Below are positions 33,310 to 41,040 of a DNA stretch of 64,000 nucleotides, one piece after another. How positions within the stretch are numbered: the first letter of the stretch is position 1; every line of letters starts with the position of its first letter. The notes beneath the pieces were generated by a model. The model searched no databases. It worked only from the letters and a program-made list of their open reading frames with translations, and had not been told where the DNA came from. The translations under genes and the position numbers were made by a program. The DNA comes from DATBHM01 sp963772375 (GTDB lineage Bacteria; Actinomycetota; UBA4738; JACQTL01): positions 930,001 through 994,000 of the forward strand of contig CAVYXG010000005.1 of the NCBI GenBank assembly GCA_963772375.1, written 5' to 3'.

Positions 33310-35196
33310 CTAGGCGGCCGGCTCGTTCTGCTTCGGCGGAAAGCTCGGCAGCCACAGGCTGAACGTCGACCCCGCCCCCAACTGGCTCTCCACGTGGATC
33401 TCCCCGGACAGCGCCTCGGTGGCCCTCCGGACGAGGTGCAGGCCGAGGCCGACGCCGCCCACCTTGCGGTGGTCCGTCGGGTCCACCTGCGCGAACTGTT
33501 CGAACACCATCGGCACCTTGTCGGGCTCGATCCCGATGCCGCGGTCCTCGACCTCGAACCGCATCCCGCCGTGGCCGGCCTCGCGGGCGGAGATGGTCAC
33601 GGGCCCGTCGGAGTACTTCAGCGCGTTGTCCCCGAGGTTGAACAGCACCCGGTACAGCAGCGTCCGGTCGGTGACGAGATCGGGGCGGCCCTCCACGTGC
33701 GCGAGCACGACCCGGCCCGGCGCCCGGAATCGGAGCGTCTCGGCCACCTCCTCGACGAACGCCCGGACGTCGATGGCCACCGGGCTGAGCAGCGGGTCGT
33801 CGCCGGCGAGCCGCGATTCGGCCAGGAGGTTCTCCAGGAGCTCCCCGAGGGTCTTGGCCTGGCGCTCGGCGGCGACCAGCAGCTCGCGGCGTTCCTCCGC
33901 GCCGAGCATGTCGCCCAGCCCGGCCACGGTCATGACGTTGCCGATGATCGCGGCGAGCGGCGTCCGCAGCTCGTGCGACACGCTGGCCACGAAGGCGTCC
34001 TTGTGGTGGTTCAGCTCCTCGAGCTCGTCGACCTGCTCGGCCAGCCGGCGGCGGTGCTCGGCCAGCTCCTGCAGCAGGAACGCCGACGCCGCGTGCTGCG
34101 CGAACAGCTCGGCCCGGCGGGCGTCCTCGGGTGCGAACGGCGCCTCGGTGGCGGCGCGCCGGAGGGTGAGCACCACCTTCGTCTGGTCCTCGACCACGAC
34201 CGGCACCGCCATGACGTGCTCGTGGATCTGCGGTGGCTCGCCCGGGATGTCGACCCGGGCCTGGATCGACTCGCCGTCGTTGGCGATCACCGTCTGGCCG
34301 AGGAACACCGCCTGTCCGGTCGCCCCGATCCCGAAGTCGAACCGGTGCGCCATGACCGCCTCGGAGATCTCCGGTTCCGAATGGTGCACGGCCCGGATCC
34401 GCTCACCGGCGGCGTCGACCGTGAACACGGTGAGCGACTTGATGGGCACCACGGTCGCGACGCGTTCGGCGAGCACCGGGAAGATCTCGCCGGCGCCGCT
34501 CGCGGAGGCCGCGCCGAGCCGCTCGCCGATCGCCAGCAGCGACCGCCGCAGCGCCACCTCCTCCTCGAGCTCCTCGCGGAGCTCCCGCAATCGGCGCTCG
34601 GCCTCGATCTCCGTGGTCAGCAGGTGGTTCTCGATGGCGTTGGCGCCGACCACCGCGAAGAGCCGGATCAGCTCGAACGTCGCCTCGTCGGGGATCGCCT
34701 GGTCGACCGACGAGTCGATGGACAGGATCCCGACGATGCGTCCCGACGAGGTCCGCATGAGCACGAAGCACATGTCGAGGGGATGCCAGTGTCCCGGGCC
34801 GCTCCACCCGTGTTCGGGGGTGTGGACGGCACCGAGGGCATCGTCCGGGACGCCCGCCTCGTGCGGGATGAAGAACACGTCCCGGTAGATCTCGTGCTGG
34901 GGATCCAGCAGGTCCTCCCACGAGTCGGTGTGGGACCACGTGCCGAGCAGCTCGGCCGGCCCCGCGGTCGCGGCCCGCACCGTGTACCGGTCGTTCTCGG
35001 GATCCTGGAGGTTGACGACGGCCTCGAGGCCGAACGCGTCCTGCACGCCGGTCGCCATGGCCGCGAGCACGTCCTCGAGGTCACCGGTGGGCGCGGCGGC
35101 GCCGGCGACGCGCGCGAGCGCCTCCAGGCGCGCGGCCTCGCGGTTCTGTCCCCTCGTGTCCTCGGTTGGCCGAAGCATCAGATCCGCTTGTTGCAT
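33310..35196 (-). CDS. Sensor histidine kinase with two GAF domains
   Basis: The 628-residue product has a first GAF-like domain (about residues 25-200), a coiled coil, a second GAF (about 230-375), a HisKA helix with the phospho-acceptor in FVASVSHELRTPLAAIIGN, and a HATPase with NLGDNALKYSDG (N box), RGIGIEPDKVPMVFEQFAQ (G1/F) and GVGLGLHLVRRATEALSGE (G2). No membrane helix is seen, so it should sense a cytosolic ligand or gas. No intact response regulator is adjacent. The start could also be ATG 35178 or GTG 35250. Confidence 0.88.
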   Translation of the reverse strand: MQQADLMLRPTEDTRGQNREAARLEALARVAGAAAPTGDLEDVLAAMATGVQDAFGLEAVVNLQDPENDRYTVRAATAGPAELLGTWSHTDSWEDLLDPQHEIYRDVFFIPHEAGVPDDALGAVHTPEHGWSGPGHWHPLDMCFVLMRTSSGRIVGILSIDSSVDQAIPDEATFELIRLFAVVGANAIENHLLTTEIEAERRLRELREELEEEVALRRSLLAIGERLGAASASGAGEIFPVLAERVATVVPIKSLTVFTVDAAGERIRAVHHSEPEISEAVMAHRFDFGIGATGQAVFLGQTVIANDGESIQARVDIPGEPPQIHEHVMAVPVVVEDQTKVVLTLRRAATEAPFAPEDARRAELFAQHAASAFLLQELAEHRRRLAEQVDELEELNHHKDAFVASVSHELRTPLAAIIGNVMTVAGLGDMLGAEERRELLVAAERQAKTLGELLENLLAESRLAGDDPLLSPVAIDVRAFVEEVAETLRFRAPGRVVLAHVEGRPDLVTDRTLLYRVLFNLGDNALKYSDGPVTISAREAGHGGMRFEVEDRGIGIEPDKVPMVFEQFAQVDPTDHRKVGGVGLGLHLVRRATEALSGEIHVESQLGAGSTFSLWLPSFPPKQNEPAA

Positions 35197-35236
35197 CGAC
35201 CGTCGGCGCCCGGTGCTTGACGGGGACGGGCGCGTC

Positions 35237-35280
35237 CCGGCAGCGGACACCCGCGCAGGACGGATCGTGTCCGCTGCCGG
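35237..35280 (-). terminator. Perfect 14-bp stem terminator after the SHOCT gene
   Basis: CCGGCAGCGGACAC (35237-35250) pairs exactly with GTGTCCGCTGCCGG (35267-35280), immediately beyond the stop of the gene at 35281. A second small hairpin (GGACG with CGTCC) follows. Confidence 0.6.
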
Positions 35281-35868
35281 TCAGAACCGGTCGAGGAGCT
35301 CGGTCTTCTTGGCCTGGAACTCCTCCTCGGTCAGCAAGCCCTCGTCGCGCAGCTGGCCGAGCTTGCGGATCTCGTCGGCGAGCTCGCCGGGGGAGTCGCC
35401 GGGCGGCGCGGGTGGGGCGGCGCCGGCCGCCGAGGGGGGCGTGCCGTGGGCGGCGGCGACCAGTCCTCGCAGCGTTTCGACGCGGTCGACCACCATCGAC
35501 CCCGGCTTGGCGGCGAACGAGATCGCGTTCGGCGACTGCTGGGGGCTTCCGTGCCCGGCCGCGCCGTACCGCGCGATCGCCGGGTCCGGTACGTGCGGGT
35601 GGATGGTCAGGACACCGCTCTTCACGCCGACCTGCAGCTCGACGTCGGCGACCTCGGCGTACGTCCAGGATGCGATCTTCCGCCGCCACATGGACCCGGT
35701 CTTGTTGCCCGCCTTGTAGACGAACACCCGCCGGTCGGTGCCGACCACCGCCTGCTGGTAGGCGCCGTTGACGATGACGATGATGCGCTCCCCGGGCTCG
35801 AGGACGCCGTCCAGGCCGCCGAACAGCCTCGACTTCGCTTCGATGATCTCGTCCGATGTCATGGCCAT
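35281..35868 (-). CDS. PH-like plus SHOCT domain protein
   Basis: ATG 35868 has GGAGAGG 8 bases upstream. The 195-residue product has an N-terminal beta-rich region (about 20-100, with GERIIVIVNGAYQQAVVGTD) like a bacterial PH domain, a Pro/Ala linker, and a C-terminal SHOCT motif (IRKLGQLRDEGLLTEEEFQA). SHOCT segments are oligomerisation or membrane-proximal modules. The architecture is common in actinobacteria and of unknown role. Confidence 0.8.
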   Translation of the reverse strand: MAMTSDEIIEAKSRLFGGLDGVLEPGERIIVIVNGAYQQAVVGTDRRVFVYKAGNKTGSMWRRKIASWTYAEVADVELQVGVKSGVLTIHPHVPDPAIARYGAAGHGSPQQSPNAISFAAKPGSMVVDRVETLRGLVAAAHGTPPSAAGAAPPAPPGDSPGELADEIRKLGQLRDEGLLTEEEFQAKKTELLDRF

Positions 35869-36083
35869 GTCAGAAGACCTCTCCGCCGGCACCCTAGACC
35901 AGGATCCGTGCTTCGATCCACCGTCCCGCGCTCCGGACGCGAACGGCTGATCTCCGCTCGGGATCAGCGCTCGCGTGACGACGACGCGTCCCGCCGCCCC
36001 GATTCCATCCCGACTGGGTGATGTGGGCCGCGCTCGAAGCGGTTGCGGTGACGACCTGCCCGTTGCGTGGCGAGGGAGGAGTC

Positions 36084-36905
36084 ATGGCGCAGGAACGTCG
36101 GCCGGGGACGCTCGGGCGGGTCGAAGCCTGGGTCCAGGAGGACATCATCCGTCCGCTGGAGGACTTCCAGGACCCCAAACAGGAATGGCGGCGGCTGTTC
36201 TCGGAGGTGCTCGGGACGTTCTTCCTCGTCCTGGTGGCGGCGGGCGGCGGGATGATGGGCCACGCCTTCCCCAACACGATCGACCGGAACGCCGCCGTGG
36301 TCGCGCCGGCGCTGATGGTGTTCGCCATCATCCTGTTCATGGGCAAGGTGTCCGGCGCGCACCTCAACCCGGCGGTGAGCATCGGGTTCTCGCTGCGAGG
36401 CGACTTCCCGTGGGGACGGGTGCCGGGGTACATCGTCGCGCAGCTGATCGGCGCATCCCTGGCGGCGTGGTTCCTCCAGGGCGTGGTCCACGTGTCGGCG
36501 ACGTTCGGCTCGAACTACCCGGCGGCGAACTTCTCCGCCTTCGACGCGTTCCTGATGGAGACGGTGCTGACGTTCGGGCTGGTGAGCGTGATCCTCGGGA
36601 CGGCCTCGGGAGCCCAGAACATCGGCATCATCGGCGCGGCGGGGGTCGGCTCCTACATCGCGCTGGCCGGATTGTGGGGGAGCCCGATCTCGGGGGCGTC
36701 GATGAACCCCGCTCGCACGTTCGGGCCCGACCTCGTGGGCGGGAACTTCACGGACTACTGGGTGTACGTGGCCGGACCGTTGTGCGGGATGCTCGTCGCC
36801 GTGGGGTCCGCGTTCATCCTGCGGGGACGGGGCGGCGGCCTGGCCGGGTCGGGGGCCGCGCAGGGCGCGATCAGCACGGAGGTCCGGCGGCCCGGAAAGG
36901 CCTGA
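36084..36905 (+). CDS. Aquaporin/MIP family channel
   Basis: GGAGGAG stands just upstream of ATG 36084. The 273-residue product has six membrane helices and both NPA half-helices: SGAHLNPAVSIGF (about residue 95) and SGASMNPARTFGPD (about residue 210). The NPA-NPA pair with Arg after the second motif is typical of water channels. A longer N-terminal soluble part of about 45 residues (MAQERRPGTLGRVEAWVQED) precedes helix 1. Substrate, water or small solutes, cannot be fixed. Confidence 0.9.
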   Translation: MAQERRPGTLGRVEAWVQEDIIRPLEDFQDPKQEWRRLFSEVLGTFFLVLVAAGGGMMGHAFPNTIDRNAAVVAPALMVFAIILFMGKVSGAHLNPAVSIGFSLRGDFPWGRVPGYIVAQLIGASLAAWFLQGVVHVSATFGSNYPAANFSAFDAFLMETVLTFGLVSVILGTASGAQNIGIIGAAGVGSYIALAGLWGSPISGASMNPARTFGPDLVGGNFTDYWVYVAGPLCGMLVAVGSAFILRGRGGGLAGSGAAQGAISTEVRRPGKA

Positions 36906-36935
36906 CCGAGCCCGTCCGCTCGTCCTCGGCGGTCG

Positions 36936-37316
36936 TCACGTCGCGGGCGACTCGCTCATGGACCGAATGTGGGCCAGCACCGCGCGGACCCGTCGATGCT
37001 CGTCGGCGGTTGGCAGGAACCCGAGCTTGGCGAAGATGGCTCCGATGTGGGTCTCGACGGTCTTCGGCGAAAGGAAGAGCCGCTCGCAGATGCCGCGATT
37101 CGAGTACCCCTCCGCCATCAGCGCCAGGATCTCCCGCTCGCGGTCGGTGAGGGCGGCGAGCGGATCGGGCGCTCGCTTTCGCCCGAGCAACGTCGCGACG
37201 ACCTCGGGATCGATGACTGACCCGCCGTCGCCGACCCGCCGCAGGGCCGCCGCGAACTCCGAGACGTCGGACACGCGGTCCTTCAGCAGGTAGCCGACGC
37301 CCCCGCTTCCCTCTGA
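36936..37316 (-). pseudogene. Response regulator (NarL/LuxR type) truncated by the IS110 junction
   Basis: The remaining frame covers the last part of a receiver domain (GGVGYLLKDRVSDVSEF) and a full LuxR-type helix-turn-helix (ALTDREREILALMAEGYSNR, then LFLSPKTVETHIGAIFAKLG). Family resemblance stops near 37316; upstream residues do not match a receiver domain. The phospho-acceptor Asp and the start are lost, so the protein cannot be regulated normally. The break coincides with the likely left end of the insertion sequence. Confidence 0.75.
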
Positions 37317-37529
37317 GTGATCATGGCGCTTGCGCGCCACCCGCATCCGATGAAAATGGGCGGGTCGTCCGGCGACGTCGGGCTGGCTTGGTGCTACGAG
37401 CCCGTCTCTGAGTGGGACGCGGGAGCCTCGGGAACCCACAACTGTTGCCTCGAGCACGAACCACAGACTCCGTGAGATGAGGCTCCTCCGGGCGGCATGG
37501 CGCTGCCCGCCCGAGGGAAGGAGGAGCAG
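37317..37529 (+). ncRNA. Putative bridge RNA region of the IS110 element
   Basis: In IS110 elements the bridge RNA is encoded in the non-coding left end upstream of the transposase. This stretch has no convincing gene, the right size, and several short inverted repeats. The assignment rests on family knowledge and position; the two internal loops have not been folded here. Confidence 0.4.
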
Positions 37530-38765
37530 TTGGACGTCCTCATCGAACGGTGCGCGGGCCTCGACGTCCACAAGGACACCGTGATGGCCTGCGTCAGGTA
37601 CCCGGGGCCTGGCCGGGAACGCCTCCAGGAGGTCCACGAGTTCGGCACCACCACGCACGCGCTGCTCGCTCTCGCCGACTGGCTCGCGTCCTACGGCGTC
37701 ACGGTGGTGGGGATGGAGTCCACCGGGGTGTACTGGAAGCCGGTGTACTACGTGCTGGAGGATGCCTTCGACACCCAGGTGCTGAACGCCAGGCACCTCA
37801 AGGCCGTCCCGGGGCGCAAGACCGACGTCCGCGACGCAGAGTGGATCGCCCAGCTCGTGGAGCACGGTCTGGTCCGACCGTCGTTCGTGCCGCCGAAGCC
37901 CATCCGGGAGCTCCGCAACCTCACCCGGTACCGCAAGGCCCAGATCGAGGAGCGGACCCGGGAGGCCCAGCGCCTGGACAAGATCCTGCAGGACGCCGGG
38001 GTCAAGCTGTCATCGGTGGCCTCGGACATCCTGGGGGTGTCCGGCCGGGCCATGCTCACCGCGCTGGTCGAGGGGACCCGCGACCCCGAGGTGCTGGCCG
38101 AGCTCGCCAGAGGACAGCTCCGCAAGAAGATCCCCGCCCTGAAGGAGGCCCTCACGGGGCGGTTCGGGTCACACCACGCCCTCATCGTGGGGACCATCCT
38201 GTCCAAGCTCGAGTTCCTGGAGGAGGTCATCGCTCACCTCTCGGCGGAGATCGAGGAGGCGATCGCCCCTTTCGCCCTCGCCGTTGAGGTGCTCCGGACG
38301 ATCCCCGGGGTGGACCGGCGAACGGCCGAGACCATGGTGGCCGAGATTGGGGTGGACATGGACCAGTTCGGCTCGGCCGGGAGGTTGGCCTCGTGGGCCG
38401 GGATGTGTCCGGGCAACGACGAGTCGGCCGGCAAACACCGGTCGGGGAAGACCCGCAAGGGCTCGAAGTGGCTCCGGACCGCCCTGGTGGAGGCGGCAAA
38501 GGGCGCGGCCCGATCGAAGGGCACGTACCTGGCTGCCCAGCACGCCCGGTTGAGGGGCCGTCGCGGTTCACGCAAGGCCACCATCGCCGTGGGCCACTCG
38601 ATCCTGGTCGCCGCCTACCACCTGGTCGACAAAGGAGTTCCCTACCAGGACCTTGGCGCCGACCACTTCGTCCGTCACGACCCGAAGCTCCACACCGCGC
38701 GGCTCGTCCGGCAGTTGCAGGCGATCGGCTACCGCGTCACCCTCGAGGAGGTGGAGGCCGCGTAG
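37530..38765 (+). CDS. IS110-family transposase (DEDD recombinase)
   Basis: The 411-residue product has an N-terminal RuvC-like domain with the acidic tetrad in RCAGLDVHKDTV, VGMESTGVYWKP and GRKTDVRDAEW, and a C-terminal Tnp domain with TIPGVDRRTAETMVAEIG and CPGNDESAGKHRSGKTRKG holding the candidate nucleophile serines. TTG 37530 follows AAGGAGG by 5 bases and gives the usual family start (LDVLIERCAGLDVHK); ATG 37497 is an in-frame alternative. The gene looks intact. Confidence 0.93.
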   Translation: MDVLIERCAGLDVHKDTVMACVRYPGPGRERLQEVHEFGTTTHALLALADWLASYGVTVVGMESTGVYWKPVYYVLEDAFDTQVLNARHLKAVPGRKTDVRDAEWIAQLVEHGLVRPSFVPPKPIRELRNLTRYRKAQIEERTREAQRLDKILQDAGVKLSSVASDILGVSGRAMLTALVEGTRDPEVLAELARGQLRKKIPALKEALTGRFGSHHALIVGTILSKLEFLEEVIAHLSAEIEEAIAPFALAVEVLRTIPGVDRRTAETMVAEIGVDMDQFGSAGRLASWAGMCPGNDESAGKHRSGKTRKGSKWLRTALVEAAKGAARSKGTYLAAQHARLRGRRGSRKATIAVGHSILVAAYHLVDKGVPYQDLGADHFVRHDPKLHTARLVRQLQAIGYRVTLEEVEAA

Positions 38766-38796
38766 CCAACCGAGGGCATTTTCACCACAGAGCGGC

Positions 38797-39360
38797 GCGG
38801 TCCGTAAGGTGGACGCTGGCGGTGTGATCGCGACGGTGGCCGGCGCCGGGGTGCTCGGCTTCTCGGGAGACGGCGGGCCCGCCACCGAGGCGGAGATGAG
38901 CTCGCCCGAGGGTCTGGCCTTCGACGCGGCAGGGAACCTTACATCTCGGACTCGAACAACGACCGCATCCGGATGGTCGACTCGCACGGGATCATCAGGA
39001 CCGTCGCCGGCACCGGCCAACCGGGCCACGCAGGCGACGGCGGACCGGCGATCAGGGCGGAGGTCGACGACCCGAATCGGCTGGCCTTCGATGCGCACGG
39101 GAACCTGTTCGTGGAGGACAGCGACGGCAACCTGGTCCGCATGATCGATCGCCGCGGGATCATCTCCACGGTCGCGGGGACCGGCCACGCCGGCTTCTCG
39201 GGAGACGGCGGTGCGGCCACGAAGGCGCGCCTGAACCAACCCGGCGGGTCGCGTTCGATGCGGCAGGGAGACTGCTCATCGCGGATACGGGAACTCCCGG
39301 ATCCGCATGGTCGATCGCAGGGGCGTCATTTGGACGTTCGCGCCGCGGTCGGGGGACGCC
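38797..39360 (+). pseudogene. NHL-repeat protein, 5'-truncated and frameshifted
   Basis: Repeats of the type VRKVDAGGVIATVAG, GFSGDGGPATEAEMSSPEG and IIRTVAGTGQPGHAGDGGPA belong to an NHL beta-propeller. The frame is broken near 38939 (AACCTTACATC needs one more base), near 39247 (GGCGGGTCGCG needs one more G) and near 39290 (ACGGGAACTCC needs one more A). Each break is one missing base. The 5' part ends at the IS110 junction. It is a decayed gene, or an intact one hit by deletion errors. Confidence 0.7.
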
Positions 39361-39477
39361 TCCATTCCTCCTGGGGAGGGGTCAGCGACTCAGCCGCGGC
39401 CCGCGGCAGGCGGACCCGCCGCTCCGATGAACTGAAAGCTTCAGCCGACCGCCGGGCGGGGGCTTCCAAGAAGTCTT

Positions 39478-39966
39478 CCCCTCGTCAGCTCACTCACCAA
39501 CGTCCGGGCGGTGGGTCATGAGCTCATCAGTGGCGAGCCCGACCTCTTGCGAGCGGCGGTCCTGCACTGGAACGGCACGGCCTGGAAGGTCGCGCCGAAC
39601 CCGAGAGTGAGTGACGACTACGCCGTCACCGCCGTTGCGCCACCTCGCCGACCGACGCCTGGGCGGTGGGGTGGGAGTGGAACGGCACGGCGATCCAGAC
39701 CCTGATCGAGCATCCGTGACCGCCACCTCCCCCACCAACGCCTGGGCGGTGGGAGTCGATGAACGTGGCGCGACGAACCGAACCCTGATCCTGCATTGGA
39801 GCGGGAAGGTCTGGAGGGTCCAGCCCAGTCGCAACTTGGGGACCTACGACGATGACCTCACGGCCGTTGTCGCTACCTCCCGGATGGACGCCTGGGCAGT
39901 AGAAGACGAGAATCGTGACCCGCACCATAGTTCACCGCAGCGGGCCCTGGCCCTGCACTGCTGCTG
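39478..39966 (+). pseudogene. Decayed WNGTAW/AWAVG repeat protein
   Basis: At least three units of a repeat like LHWNGTAWKVAPNP...TDAWAVG are visible but spread over two frames. The switch near 39645 fits loss of one base in GTTGCGCCACC (expected GCGGCC). The second frame carries ATSPTNAWAVG and LHWSGKVWRVQPS, then ends at a TGA. Similar repeats occur in secreted propellers. It is probably the remains of an exported protein. Confidence 0.6.
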
Positions 39967-39973
39967 ATCGGTG

Positions 39974-40948
39974 TCACGAGGCCCGACGCCGACCGTGCTC
40001 GGGAGATCCGGGTCCGAACGCCTCCCGATACGCGTTGGGGCTCGATCCCACACGTGCGATGAAGTGCCGGCGCAGGCTCGGGGCATCCCGGAATCCGGAC
40101 CGGTGGGCGATCGACTCGATCGTCAACGTCGTCGTCTCGAGCAGCTCTTGCGCGCGAGCGACGCGCTGGGAGAGCACCCACTGCAGCGGCGTCGTGCCGC
40201 TCTCCTCACGGAACCGGCGGCTGAGGGTGCGAACCGACATCCTCGCAACCGAAGCCAGTCGGCCCAGGTCCAGCCGCTCGCTCAGGTGGTCCATGGCCCA
40301 CGCCATGGTCGCCGCGACCGAGCTCCCCTGATCGGGTTCCCGGACCGGCTGGAGGATGAATTGCGCTTGCCCACCGTCGCGATGAGGAGCGACCACCATC
40401 CGTCGGGCGATCTCGGTAGCGACGGCGGCTCCATGATCGCTGCGCACCACGTGGAGGCAGAGATCGAGTCCGGCCGCCACGCCCCCGCTCGTCAGCACAT
40501 CTCCGTCGTCGATGTAGAGCACGCCGGGGTCGACCTCGACGAGCGGGAACATCCTCGCGAGGTCCTCACACGCGGCCCAATGTGTGGTCGCCCGCCGCCC
40601 GTCGAGCAGCCCCGCCCACGCCAGCGTGAAGGCCCCCGTGCAGATCGAGAGGATCCGAACGCCCCGACGGGACGCGCTCCGCAGGGCCCGGAGCAGCGCC
40701 TCGGGGGGACGGCGCTCGACGCCCACGTACCCCGGGACCACGATCGTGTCGGCGTGGCGGAGGAGCCGCAGGCCTCCCTGCGTCGCGATGCGGACGCCCG
40801 TCGATGACCGGACGCTGCCTTCCTCCGTTCCCGCCAGGCGATGCCGGTATCGACCGTCGCCCTGGTAGTCGAACACGTGCACAGGGATGGCCACGTCCAA
40901 CAGGACCGCGCCCCCCTGTGCCACCGTGACGACCCGATGTGGTCCCAT
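39974..40948 (-). CDS. GlxA-type transcriptional regulator (DJ-1/PfpI domain plus AraC HTH)
   Basis: The 324-residue product has an N-terminal amidase-like domain (about 8-175, with DTIVVPGYVG, ILSICTGAFTLAWAGLLDG and DVLTSGGVAAGLDLCLH) and a C-terminal AraC pair of helix-turn-helices (LGRLASVARMSVRTLSRRF and ESIAHRSGFRDAPSLRRHF). The Cys in SICTG keeps the nucleophile-elbow position, though such domains usually sense rather than catalyse. It is intact inside a region of decayed genes. Target genes are unknown. Confidence 0.88.
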   Translation of the reverse strand: MGPHRVVTVAQGGAVLLDVAIPVHVFDYQGDGRYRHRLAGTEEGSVRSSTGVRIATQGGLRLLRHADTIVVPGYVGVERRPPEALLRALRSASRRGVRILSICTGAFTLAWAGLLDGRRATTHWAACEDLARMFPLVEVDPGVLYIDDGDVLTSGGVAAGLDLCLHVVRSDHGAAVATEIARRMVVAPHRDGGQAQFILQPVREPDQGSSVAATMAWAMDHLSERLDLGRLASVARMSVRTLSRRFREESGTTPLQWVLSQRVARAQELLETTTLTIESIAHRSGFRDAPSLRRHFIARVGSSPNAYREAFGPGSPEHGRRRAS

Positions 40949-40990
40949 TCGCTGAGACGTACGTAGATCGCGGGGATCGCGGTTGCGTCC

Positions 40991-41022
40991 GGAGGGACCG
41001 CCGGTCATCCGGCGGTCCCTCC
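40991..41022 (-). terminator. Terminator of the substrate-binding protein gene
   Basis: A perfect 14-bp stem, GGAGGGACCGCCGG with CCGGCGGTCCCTCC, closes over TCAT. It begins 19 bases beyond the stop of the gene at 41041. Confidence 0.7.
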
Positions 41023-41040
41023 GTCCCTGGACCTCGTTCA

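Larger units (their letters stand above)
37317..38790 (+). mobile_element. IS110-family insertion sequence
   Basis: The element is defined by a DEDD transposase gene and about 210 bases of non-coding sequence before it. The left boundary near 37317 is placed where response-regulator similarity ends; the right boundary near 38790 is placed where NHL-repeat similarity begins. IS110 elements lack terminal inverted repeats and use a structured RNA to choose targets, so exact ends cannot be read directly. Both flanking genes are missing their 5' parts. Confidence 0.7.
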
